The position numbers and the translations under genes were made by a program. The notes beneath the pieces are model-generated. The model was not told where the DNA came from, did not search any database, and worked only from the letters and a program-made list of their open reading frames with translations. Shown piece by piece: positions 1 through 6,252 of a DNA stretch of 6,500 nt. The stretch spans positions 1 to 6,500 of the forward strand of contig CABSHY010000078.1 of NCBI GenBank assembly GCA_902477615.1. The letters run 5' to 3'. This DNA is from an uncultured Sutterella sp. (lineage in GTDB: Bacteria; Pseudomonadota; Gammaproteobacteria; Burkholderiales; Burkholderiaceae_F). The stretch's first letter is position 1, and each line of letters begins with the position of its first letter.

Positions 1-31
1 GGCTTCGACCGCTTTTTTCATTTATCACTAG

Positions 32-1276
32 AGCGATAGGGAACTTACGACGAATGTTGAACGTTGGTACGGTGTTGATTCACAGGCTAACTCTTCCTTA
101 ACTTTCAGCGGTAATACACGCCTAAATCTCACTGGAACCTCACAAATTAGAGGAATTCGTGGCAACGGAGGAAACATTTCATTCAATGGAACATTATCAG
201 TAACAGCTACTTCAACGACTAATAGCGTTATTGGAGCTGACGCATGGGATGGTTCCAAAATTAATTTTGCGGAGAACACAACGATTGTTGCTGAAGCAGG
301 AGCCAATAACGGATATTTTGCCGTTGGCGTGAAAAATGGAAATCTTTCGAATTCTGAGATTAGGTTCTACGGTTCAACAACAAACATTACTGCCAAGTCA
401 ACAGGCAGTCGGGTTATTGCTGTTGAGAATTTTAATTCTCGTGGGGTTATTGACTTCAACGCTGATGCAACAACTATCATCGCTACGAATTCATCTTCTG
501 CGGAATCTTACACACAAGGTGTTCTTGGGTATATGTCTACGACTAACTTCAATGGCAATACATCCATAGTAGTTAAGGGTGGAAATCAAGTGACCTATGG
601 CATTGATGTCCAATGCGACCCTGATCTCCCTGTAGACACGATCGTGAACTTCAATGGTGCCCAAACGAGCATTGATGTGACTGGCTCTGGATATACATTT
701 GCCGTCAGACCTTCTGGTACAACAGGTTCCATCAATTTTAACAGTCAAGATGTGATGATTAAGGCAACATCCGTAAACAACCTAGCAGCAGGTATTAATG
801 CGCAGTATGGGGCCTATGCAAACTTTGCTCATAATCTCTCGATTGATGTTCAAGGAAAAACTGCTCAGGCAATCAGAAATGTGACATACGCTGGTCAATT
901 CGGTGTTGTAAATGCTCAAGGAAATGTTGATATTTCAGCCAAAGGTAAAGAAGCTATTGGTATATTAACTGCAACATCTGGAACACCTACCACAGCTATT
1001 GAGAATCAAGGTACACACCTTAATGGCAAGACAACAATTAACGTCGTTTCCACGGAAGTCGGTGGTCAGGCATTCGGTGTTTTTGCCTCAAACGATGGGG
1101 CAACTACTGACACGTTTGCTCAAGTCGTCCTTAATGACGTCGATATTTCCGCTAGTGGTGTCGAGGGAACATTGAATAGTGGAGTTGTAGGTCAAGGTAA
1201 TGCCATCATTACAATTGATGGCACAGCCAATGTTCAAGCTAGTGGTCAAGATGCTTTAGGTCTTCTGCTTCTTTAA
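32..1276 (+). pseudogene. Autotransporter passenger domain, interrupted gene, part 1 of 3
   Basis: This is the first readable piece of one gene that runs to 2714. The frame is open from just after an in-frame TAG (29-31) to an in-frame TAA (1274-1276), and resumes in the same frame beyond it. The product is rich in Asn, Thr, Ser, Gly, Ile and Val, with degenerate rungs of about 35-45 residues built on patterns such as INFN, NFNG, TxIxV and GI/GV. That is the usual texture of a right-handed beta-helix passenger displayed on the cell surface by a type V secretion system. There is one Cys (DVQC, near 615). A GTG at 329 could be called as a start, but it has no Shine-Dalgarno and the repeat texture continues upstream without a break, so it is not the true start. 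The signal peptide and real start lie outside the window. Substrate or adhesin specificity cannot be told. Confidence 0.75.
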
Positions 1277-1651
1277 AATTCCAAATTAAGCGTTAATGGG
1301 AACTCTTCTTTCAAGGGGGAAGGTATTGGTATTGGACTTGATCAAAACTCTAGCATCAATATCAAAGAAAATGCCTCTTTAACAACGAACACGATGGACA
1401 GTACAGGTACGACGACTCTAGGTGCAAAGAGCACATTGAGTGTTACGGGCGGTGTTGATACAGAATCTCACCTTGGCACCATCGAGGCTACGTCTTCTAA
1501 TATTGAATTAGGGGCTGGCTCTTTTGACATGGCAAAACTAAGAGGAGAAGGTAGTAATAGTCTTATCTTTACCGATCTAGTTCATACGAATTCTGTTTCG
1601 ATTGCTGAAAAGAATGGTAGCCTTCACTATGAAGGCTACATCACAATCTAA
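1277..1651 (+). pseudogene. Autotransporter passenger domain, interrupted gene, part 2 of 3
   Basis: The frame continues directly after the TAA at 1274-1276, in the same phase as part 1. The passenger texture is uninterrupted across the stop (…ALGLLLL-stop-NSKLSVNGNSSF…), so one base change, for example from AAA, CAA or GAA, would explain it. This piece carries the last helix rungs (KLSVNG, SINIKENASL, TLSVTGG, IELGAGSF) and then the hydrophobic strand LIFTDL typical of the passenger end. It terminates at TAA 1649-1651 because the frame slips: the family-like sequence continues in the next frame from about 1640. An ATG at 1394 is available in frame but lacks a ribosome-binding site, so independent translation is unlikely. 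Confidence 0.7.
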
Positions 1652-2714
1652 TGACCAATACGAAAATGTACAACAAGCAGCTGATGCACTTCTTGGTATT
1701 GTTGAAATCACAACCGACAATGCAACAGATGGGAATACGTTAGAAATCGCTGCTGGTGATGTCAATAACGCTTTAACTGCTGAAGTTATTACGGATGAAA
1801 GTGGCAAATTAACACTTCAAAACGTTCAAGAACAATCGAACGTTAAACTAGACGCTTTCGGTTCTGTGACTTCGTTAACGGCCCTTAGTTTACGTCATGA
1901 AATGAATAGCCTATCTAAACGTATGGGCGAATTACGTGATTCCCCTGCTGGCGTTGGCGCCTGGGTTCGCTGTTACGGTTCCGAAATGGAATACGGCACT
2001 TTAGACATGACAGCTAAAAACAACTCAATCCAAATGGGTAGTGATTACACGATTGGCAATTGGAAGGTTGGTGCCGCATTAACTTACACGGATGGTGAAA
2101 GTCGCTACGATGGTGGTAAGGCCGATAATAAGGGTTACGGCGTTGCTATCTACGGTACGTGGTTTGTTCCATGTGGTGCTTGCATTGACTTAATAGCTAA
2201 ATACAACCGTTTAGAAAATGATTTTGCATTAAGTGGCATGAACGGCTCTTACAACAGTAACGCTTATGGCGTAAGTGCAGAAACAGGTTATCGCTTTAAC
2301 TTCATGGACGGTGGTCTATACGTTGAACCGCAAATTGGTTTAAGTTATAGCCGTATGAGCGGTGAATCGTTTACGACTTCTAACGGTGTCATCATTAACC
2401 AAGATGATTACGATAGCTTTATCGGTCGCATGGGTGTTCGTGCAGGCTTTAAATTCCCGAAGGATAAGGGAACCATCTATGCTCGAGTATCTGGAGTCTA
2501 TGACTTTAACGGCGAAATCAATGGTACAGCGTCTAAGGGAGCGGCTTTCAATGCCATTGAAGAAGACCTGGGCGGTGCATGGTTAGAAATGGGGGTAGGT
2601 GCTAACTTCAACTGGACGAAAAACACTTATACCTACATTGACCTTGAACGTACCAATGGTGGAGAGGTAAAAGAAAACTATCGTTGGAACATTGGACTTC
2701 GTCACACGTTTTAA
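1602..2714 (+). CDS. Autotransporter linker and outer-membrane beta-barrel, part 3 of 3 (broken gene)
   Basis: This is the C-terminal portion of the autotransporter, in the frame one base on from parts 1-2; that frame is open from 1581. The piece is 370 residues from a TTG at 1602, but TTG is probably not a real start because there is no Shine-Dalgarno and no signal peptide. Residues about 15-116 form the linker (SNDQYENVQQAADALLG, KLDAFGS, RHEMNSLSKRMGELRD). Residues about 117-370 form an autotransporter beta-barrel (Pfam PF03797 type): alternating amphipathic strands starting GVGAWVRCYGSE, with GSDYTIGNWKVGAALTY and DSFIGRMGVRAGF in the middle. It ends in RWNIGLRHTF, whose terminal Phe is the BAM recognition signature. 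In an intact protein this barrel would insert in the outer membrane and export the passenger. Without an N-terminal Sec signal this fragment could not be exported. A CGAC motif (2172-2183) in a predicted periplasmic turn is unusual. Confidence 0.85.
   Translation: MLKRMVAFTMKATSQSNDQYENVQQAADALLGIVEITTDNATDGNTLEIAAGDVNNALTAEVITDESGKLTLQNVQEQSNVKLDAFGSVTSLTALSLRHEMNSLSKRMGELRDSPAGVGAWVRCYGSEMEYGTLDMTAKNNSIQMGSDYTIGNWKVGAALTYTDGESRYDGGKADNKGYGVAIYGTWFVPCGACIDLIAKYNRLENDFALSGMNGSYNSNAYGVSAETGYRFNFMDGGLYVEPQIGLSYSRMSGESFTTSNGVIINQDDYDSFIGRMGVRAGFKFPKDKGTIYARVSGVYDFNGEINGTASKGAAFNAIEEDLGGAWLEMGVGANFNWTKNTYTYIDLERTNGGEVKENYRWNIGLRHTF
1617..1639. repeat. Perfect 10-bp inverted repeat at the frameshift
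   Basis: Positions 1617-1626 (gtagccttca) and 1630-1639 (tgaaggctac) are exact reverse complements with a 3-base spacer (cta). The hairpin sits inside coding sequence where the autotransporter passes from one frame to the next. It is not followed by a T-run, so it is not a terminator. Confidence 0.8.
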
Positions 2715-2750
2715 TTGATTTTTAGATAATATTCTAACTTAACAACCCTG

Positions 2751-2790
2751 AGGGGGTAGCACATCCCAAATGTGTTATCCCCTATTTTCT
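2751..2790 (+). terminator. Rho-independent terminator after the autotransporter
   Basis: A 14-bp stem (2751-2764 with 2770-2783) has two G-U pairs and the 5-base loop cccaa. It is followed by a T-rich tract (attttctttct). It begins 36 bases after the autotransporter stop, where the gene's transcript would end. Confidence 0.85.
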
Positions 2791-2795
2791 TTCTG

Positions 2796-2818
2796 AATAA
2801 CCGTATACATAGGTTATT
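2796..2818. repeat. Short inverted repeat between terminator and recombinase remnant
   Basis: AATAACC (2796-2802) and GGTTATT (2812-2818) are exact inverted copies around the 9-base spacer gtatacata. The stem is AT-rich and weak, with no T-run on either side, so a terminator role is not supported. The rest of 2791-2873 shows no gene. Confidence 0.35.
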
Positions 2819-2873
2819 AAGGCCTTGCAAAAATCACTGATTACAAAACCTACAATGCAAAAAGATTTATTCT

Positions 2874-3251
2874 TCAGGAAGGAATTTCATTAAAGTCTGC
2901 AGTTGAGAAATTCTCTTTTTCTTTTCGGTCGTTCTTATATACCTGCATCAAAACACCGAGAGGACCATCGAGTCGAGCTGGATTTTCTTTGACTTGAACA
3001 AGTTTCATAGCCATGCCCCAGTCAATCATTTGCTTGAGATAGGTGCGTAATTTGTCGGCTGTATGTGGTTTGGATTGCCAGATTTTAGACAGAATATTTT
3101 TTACCGTTTCGAATGTCAAACTTTCAACTCTAACTTCACCAAACTCTTGCAGTAAATTTTTGCGAAGTAAATACCAAGTATCCGAATAACCACGTTTATT
3201 GTGAATCCAGTAGTTTGCAGTCTGTTTTTCCTCAAGCCATTTAAGGGTTGA
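2874..3251 (-). pseudogene. P4-type tyrosine recombinase (phage/island integrase) remnant, middle domain only
   Basis: The minus-strand frame is open for 125 residues between a TAA (3252-3254) and a TGA (2874-2876). The first residues (TLKWLEEKQTANYW) and the following segment (YSDTWYLLRKNLLQEFGEV) resemble the start of the core-binding domain of P4-like integrases. Next come NILSKIWQSKPHTADKLR, MIDWGMAMK and NPARLDGPLGVL, close to the pattern IWxxKxETAxRLRxRIExVLDWA…NPARWxGPL known in that family. The fragment stops at NEIPS, just before the catalytic domain. The Arg-His-Arg-Tyr residues are therefore absent, and so is the N-terminal arm-binding domain (about 90-100 residues); intact members have roughly 400 residues. 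No ATG lies in frame, and the first usable start, TTG at 3119, is inside the domain. It reads away from the tRNA-Ser gene, as integrase genes of tRNA-integrated islands usually do. It is a non-functional relic. Confidence 0.75.
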
Positions 3252-3299
3252 TTATAGGGTGAGTCTGTCCACCATAGTGTCTACCAATAAGAGAGGTAA

Positions 3300-3415
3300 T
3301 TCAACGTAATTTATCGTTATGTATTTTTATGGGAAAGTCTTGTATAAACGAGAAAAGCCTATGAAAATCATAGGCTTTTGCGTTCGAAAAACGTTGACAA
3401 GTGCTTCAACGTAAT
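3300..3415. repeat. 11-bp direct repeat pair flanking the tRNA terminator
   Basis: The 11-mer ttcaacgtaat occurs at 3300-3310 and again at 3405-3415, the second copy ending 8 bases short of the tRNA 3' end. The two copies enclose the tRNA terminator. The role is unknown and chance is possible. Confidence 0.4.
3353..3379 (-). terminator. Terminator of the tRNA-Ser transcript
   Basis: A perfect 12-bp stem (3353-3364 with 3368-3379) with an AAA loop. On the minus strand it ends in TTTTCTCGTTT and begins 43 bases past the tRNA CCA end (3423), which fits termination of the tRNA transcript. The stem's own A/T ends give it some two-way character. Confidence 0.8.
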
Positions 3416-3422
3416 GAATTGT

Positions 3423-3512
3423 TGGCGGAGGAGGTGAGATTCGAACTCACGGAAGTTTTAAGGCTTCGACAGTTTTCAAGACTGCTGCATTCAACCGCTC
3501 TGCCACTCCTCC
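3423..3512 (-). tRNA. tRNA-Ser (anticodon UGA)
   Basis: On the minus strand the 7-bp acceptor stem GGAGGAG/CTCCTCC closes the molecule, followed by discriminator G and an encoded CCA (3423-3425). The anticodon arm GCAGT-CTTGAAA-ACTGT presents UGA, which reads UCA and other UCN serine codons. The T arm GTGAG-TTCGAAT-CTCAC is perfect. A long variable arm lies between the anticodon and T arms, giving 90 nt in total, which is the class II form expected of tRNA-Ser. The gene stands alone, with its own promoter upstream and terminator downstream, and the recombinase remnant lies on its 3' side. Confidence 0.97.
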
Positions 3513-3527
3513 ATAGGAAGGCTGAAT

Positions 3528-3555
3528 TTTATACGAAAAGCACACAAAATTGCAA
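3528..3555 (-). promoter_or_regulatory. Sigma-70-type promoter of tRNA-Ser
   Basis: On the minus strand, TTGCAA (3550-3555) and TATAAA (3528-3533) are separated by 16 bases. The -10 box ends 15 bases before the mature 5' end of the tRNA, leaving a short leader. The region upstream is strongly A/T-rich (3567-3600), as in many stable-RNA promoters. Confidence 0.65.
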
Positions 3556-3571
3556 TCTTTAGATTGAAATT
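3548..3571. repeat. AT-rich dyad in the tRNA-Ser / rmuC divergent region
   Basis: CAATCT-TT-AGATTG (3553-3566) is a perfect dyad. It extends to AATT on both sides (3548-3551, 3568-3571) with one mismatch. It overlaps the proposed -35 box of the tRNA promoter. It could be an operator or simply AT-rich symmetry. Confidence 0.35.
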
Positions 3572-3619
3572 TTCTGCATTATTTTTTTGTGTAACAATAC
3601 TCATTAATAGATCAAATAT

Positions 3620-3628
3620 TGATATACT
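3620..3628 (+). promoter_or_regulatory. Extended -10 promoter for rmuC
   Basis: TGATATACT fits an extended -10 element (TG, one base, then TATACT at 3623-3628). No good -35 box is seen at the usual distance. It would start transcription near 3635, about 20 bases before the rmuC start and just upstream of its Shine-Dalgarno (aaggtg, 3644-3649). Confidence 0.5.
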
Positions 3629-3654
3629 TTAGACTGTTTTGTTAAGGTGTATCT

Positions 3655-5010
3655 ATGCTTGCCTATATTCATAAATTATTAGAGACTCCGATTGATTCTT
3701 GGGGATTAATCTTTTTAGGAACAAGTCTTGCGCTTTTGATTTGTGTTCTGCTTTTGCTGACGAAGTCGAAAAAGGACGCTTCTGTCGAAGATTTAAACCG
3801 TGTGCTTTTGGATTTATCCAATGATAATCAATTAAAGATTCAAAATGCGCTCGGCAATCAAGGCTCTCAACTTCGAATGGAGTTGGATGCCAAGCTCAGC
3901 CATTTGAGTCAAGATCAACAACAGCAGTTTTTGGGCTTTGCCAAACTTATTCAAAACATGAGTCAACAAAGCACAACGCTTCAAACGCAAAACCGCCAAG
4001 AGGCCAATCAACAGTTGAGTTTAATGACGCAAAACATTGCCAAAGAACTCTCTGATATCCGTTCGACGTTGAATAACCAGTTGCAATCGCTTCAAGCCAA
4101 TAATGATAAAAAGCTTGATCAAATGCGTACAACCGTTGAAGAAAAGCTTCAATCGACGTTGGAAACGCGCTTATCGGAAAGCTTTATGCAGGTGAGTAAC
4201 CAGTTAAAGCAAGTTGAAAGTGGCTTAGGCGAAATGCGTGCGCTGGCCGGTCAAGTCGGGGAACTTAAACGCGTGCTCACGAACGTGAAAACTCGCGGTA
4301 CGTTTGGTGAAGTGCAACTGAAAGCCATTTTGGATGAGATCATTCCGAATCGCTACGAAGAAAACGTGGCGACAATTCCAGGCAGTCCGGAGCGCGTTGA
4401 GTTTGCGATTCGTTTGCCGGGGCAAAGCAGTGACGAACCTGTTTTGTTACCGATTGACTCTAAGTTTCCGGTAGAAGACTATTTGCGAATTGAACAAGCG
4501 CGTGAAGAAGGCGTTGCCGAAGACATCGAAAAGTATTCCAAGGCGCTGGATACGCGTTTGAAGAACGAAGCCAAGAAGATTCACGAAAAATATGTGAGAG
4601 TTCCCTATACGACGGAATTTGCCATATTGTTTTTGCCGAGTGAATCGCTTTACGCTGAATGTTTGCGCCGTGTTGGCACCATTGAAGAAATTCAACAACG
4701 TTACCGCATCACGGTTGCGGGGCCGACGGTTTTAAGTGCTTTGCTCAATAGCTTACAAATGGGCTTTAAGACGTTGGCAATTCAAGAGCGAAGCGCTGAA
4801 GTTTGGAAGATCCTCGGAAACGTTAAAACCGAATTTAATAAGTTCGTCGAAGTGATTGACAGAATGGATAACAACGTCGATACGATGAAGAACACGCTTG
4901 CTAAAGTTCGTACTCGTACGAATGTAATGGAACGTCAATTAAAGGGGGTGGAGGAGTTGCCAGGCGAGAAAAAATCAGATACTCTAGAGTTCCCCAAAGA
5001 AGGAGAATAG
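3655..5010 (+). CDS. rmuC: DNA recombination protein RmuC
   Basis: The 451-residue product is of usual length for the family. Residues about 17-36 form one N-terminal membrane span (WGLIFLGTSLALLICVLLLL). Residues about 45-215 are Gln-, Leu- and charge-rich and predicted coiled coil. The conserved RmuC domain (PF02646 type) follows, with GLGEMRALAGQVGELKRVL, NVKTRG and GEVQL near 190-222. Further on come LLPIDSKFPVEDYL near 264-277 and EFAILFLPSE near 321-330. Glu249 with Asp268-x-Lys270 could be the restriction-endonuclease-like active site proposed for RmuC. The E. coli protein limits rearrangement at short inverted repeats; the biochemical activity is not firmly established. The ATG at 3655 is supported by aaggtg 5 bases upstream. 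Transcription is divergent from tRNA-Ser, and the gene is coupled to the small ORF that follows. Confidence 0.95.
   Translation: MLAYIHKLLETPIDSWGLIFLGTSLALLICVLLLLTKSKKDASVEDLNRVLLDLSNDNQLKIQNALGNQGSQLRMELDAKLSHLSQDQQQQFLGFAKLIQNMSQQSTTLQTQNRQEANQQLSLMTQNIAKELSDIRSTLNNQLQSLQANNDKKLDQMRTTVEEKLQSTLETRLSESFMQVSNQLKQVESGLGEMRALAGQVGELKRVLTNVKTRGTFGEVQLKAILDEIIPNRYEENVATIPGSPERVEFAIRLPGQSSDEPVLLPIDSKFPVEDYLRIEQAREEGVAEDIEKYSKALDTRLKNEAKKIHEKYVRVPYTTEFAILFLPSESLYAECLRRVGTIEEIQQRYRITVAGPTVLSALLNSLQMGFKTLAIQERSAEVWKILGNVKTEFNKFVEVIDRMDNNVDTMKNTLAKVRTRTNVMERQLKGVEELPGEKKSDTLEFPKEGE
5000..5005 (+). promoter_or_regulatory. Shine-Dalgarno for the 31-residue ORF, inside the end of rmuC
   Basis: AAGGAG lies 6 bases before the GTG at 5012, embedded in the last codons of rmuC (Lys-Glu-Gly-Glu). 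Its quality and spacing are the main argument that the tiny ORF is translated and that GTG is its start. Confidence 0.65.
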
Positions 5011-5011
5011 C

Positions 5012-5107
5012 GTGAAAAAACTCATGCAATGGGCAATCATGTTTGCCTTAGGCGTAATGGTTATCTGTGTGGCTGTGCAATTGATTGTTGCGGTTACCAA
5101 AATTTAA
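5012..5107 (+). CDS. Small single-span membrane protein, 31 residues, coupled to rmuC
   Basis: A GTG-initiated ORF encodes 31 residues: a short basic start (MKKLMQW), a hydrophobic stretch (residues about 8-28, AIMFALGVMVICVAVQLIVAV) and a TKI end. It begins with a single base between it and the rmuC stop (5008-5010), with the strong AAGGAG noted above, so it is probably translated by coupling from the rmuC message. The Lys-rich N-terminus suggests N-in, C-out insertion in the inner membrane. I do not recognise a family and propose no function. RmuC is itself membrane-anchored, so a partner or an unrelated small membrane peptide are both possible. It could also be a chance ORF, but the start signal and hydrophobic profile argue against that. 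A two-way terminator follows 11 bases after its stop. Confidence 0.6.
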   Translation: MKKLMQWAIMFALGVMVICVAVQLIVAVTKI

Positions 5108-5112
5108 AAGAC

Positions 5113-5153
5113 AAAAAAGGCGTCAAGATGAAATATCAAGACGCCATTTTGTT
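5113..5153. terminator. Bidirectional terminator between the rmuC unit and leuB
   Basis: GGCGTC (5119-5124) pairs with GACGCC (5140-5145). An internal GAT/ATC pairing shortens the loop. On the minus strand it is followed by TTTTTTGTC (from 5118 downward), a good U-tract for leuB. On the plus strand ATTTTGTT follows, serving the rmuC unit. It sits between the two converging genes. Confidence 0.75.
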
Positions 5154-5155
5154 AA

Positions 5156-6250
5156 CTAAAGTTTCCCAATCAACTCAACGATTTTGTCACCCATCTCGAC
5201 CGTGGTCGCCGGCGTTCGATCTTTTGAGACCATAAGGTCGCCCGTGATCGTCCCGCTCTTAATCGTTTCAATGACGGCCTTTTCAATTAAGTCGGCAGCC
5301 GCCTCTTCGCCAAACGAGTAACGAAGCATCATGGCAGTCGAAAGAATCTGTGCAATGGGATTGGCAATACCTAAACCGGCAATGTCAGGGGCAGAGCCGC
5401 CCGCCGGTTCATAAAGTCCAAACGTTCCCGTTGAAAGCGAGGCCGATGGTAAGAGTCCCATAGAACCCGCAATGGCTGCGCATTCATCCGACAAAATATC
5501 CCCGAAAATATTGCTGCAGAGCAATACATCAAACTGAGACGGATTTTTAATGAGTTGCATCGTTGCGTTATCGATGTAGCAGTGATCAAGTTCGACATCA
5601 GGGTATTGTTTGCTCACTTCGCAAACGACTTTTCGCCATAGCACCGAAGACGCCAAGACGTTGGATTTGTCAACGTTAGTGACTTTGTGGCGTCGTTTTT
5701 GGGCGAGTCGAAAAGCAACGTGCGCGATGCGTTCAATTTCGCTACGAGCGTAGCGTTCGGTATCAAAGGCGCATTCATCAGCGCCTGAGCCGCTTTGCCC
5801 TTTGGGTTGCGCAAAATACAATCCACCCGTAAGTTCCCGAACCACGACGCAATCGTAGCCTTTAGAGATAATGTCGTGACGAATCGGACTGATGGCTTCC
5901 AACCCCTTAAAAACTTTGGCCGGTCGGATGTTAGAGAAAAGATTGAAGTGTTTTCTCAAAGGCAGTAAAGCACCGACTTCAGGACGTTTACTTTGAGGAA
6001 GATCTTGCCACTTGGGGCCACCGACGGAGCCAAAGAGAATGGCATCCGAAGCTTCGCAACCCTTTACCGTCTCATTGGGCAGGGCAACACCCGTTGCATC
6101 AATTGCCGCACCGCCCACAAGGTAAGACGACAACTCAACGTTAAATTGAAAACGACGAGCCGTTGCGTTTAAAACTTTAACGGCTTCTTGCATGACCTCG
6201 GGACCAATCCCGTCGCCTGCGAGCACAGCAATTTTGTAAGTTTTTGCCAT
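5156..6250 (-). CDS. leuB: 3-isopropylmalate dehydrogenase
   Basis: The 364-residue product has the standard length for LeuB. It oxidises and decarboxylates (2R,3S)-3-isopropylmalate with NAD+ to 2-oxoisocaproate, the third committed step of leucine synthesis, in the cytoplasm as a dimer. Visible family marks are AGDGIGPEV (11-19), LRK and NIRP (substrate arginines at 99 and 109), and RELTGGLYF (138-146, with Arg138 and Tyr145). Then come VDKSN (Lys195), YIDNA (Asp227), the dehydrogenase signature NIFGDILSDE (247-256, metal ligands Asp251 and Asp255), and EPAGGSAPDIAG (281-292) in the NAD-binding region. All catalytic residues are present, so it looks functional. The ATG at 6250 gives the usual short N-terminus. 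Its Shine-Dalgarno is weak (GAGA) and it begins 2 bases after the stop of the amidase-like gene, so it is probably co-transcribed and coupled. leuC and leuD, its common neighbours, do not flank it here; downstream is the converging rmuC unit. Confidence 0.97.
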   Translation of the reverse strand: MAKTYKIAVLAGDGIGPEVMQEAVKVLNATARRFQFNVELSSYLVGGAAIDATGVALPNETVKGCEASDAILFGSVGGPKWQDLPQSKRPEVGALLPLRKHFNLFSNIRPAKVFKGLEAISPIRHDIISKGYDCVVVRELTGGLYFAQPKGQSGSGADECAFDTERYARSEIERIAHVAFRLAQKRRHKVTNVDKSNVLASSVLWRKVVCEVSKQYPDVELDHCYIDNATMQLIKNPSQFDVLLCSNIFGDILSDECAAIAGSMGLLPSASLSTGTFGLYEPAGGSAPDIAGLGIANPIAQILSTAMMLRYSFGEEAAADLIEKAVIETIKSGTITGDLMVSKDRTPATTVEMGDKIVELIGKL

Positions 6251-6252
6251 GA

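Noticed and set aside
1..9. ggcttcgac at the window start also occurs in the tRNA-Ser gene (3462-3470), suggesting an attachment-site copy
   Set aside because: The match is only nine bases, lies in the variable-arm region rather than the tRNA 3' end, and is not extended on either side.
28..306. 92-residue open frame on the minus strand
   Set aside because: It lies opposite the Thr/Asn-rich passenger coding and has no family resemblance; the plus-strand frame shows beta-helix texture throughout.
329..331. GTG as true start of a 315-residue protein
   Set aside because: The same frame is open and repeat-like for about 300 bases upstream, with no Shine-Dalgarno and no signal peptide at 329.
1262..1285. 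Pyrimidine run cttctgcttcttt then aaaa at the 1274 stop as a programmed frameshift or phase-variation tract
   Set aside because: The passenger continues in the same frame after the stop, so a simple nonsense change explains it, and there is no long simple repeat.
3251..3256. TATAAT as promoter of the integrase remnant
   Set aside because: No acceptable -35 box at 15-19 bases upstream, and no start codon or intact gene follows; too weak to annotate as a promoter.
5029..5235. 68-residue plus-strand frame starting MGNHVCLRRN
   Set aside because: It overlaps the better-supported 31-residue ORF in another frame, crosses the terminator and runs antisense into leuB.
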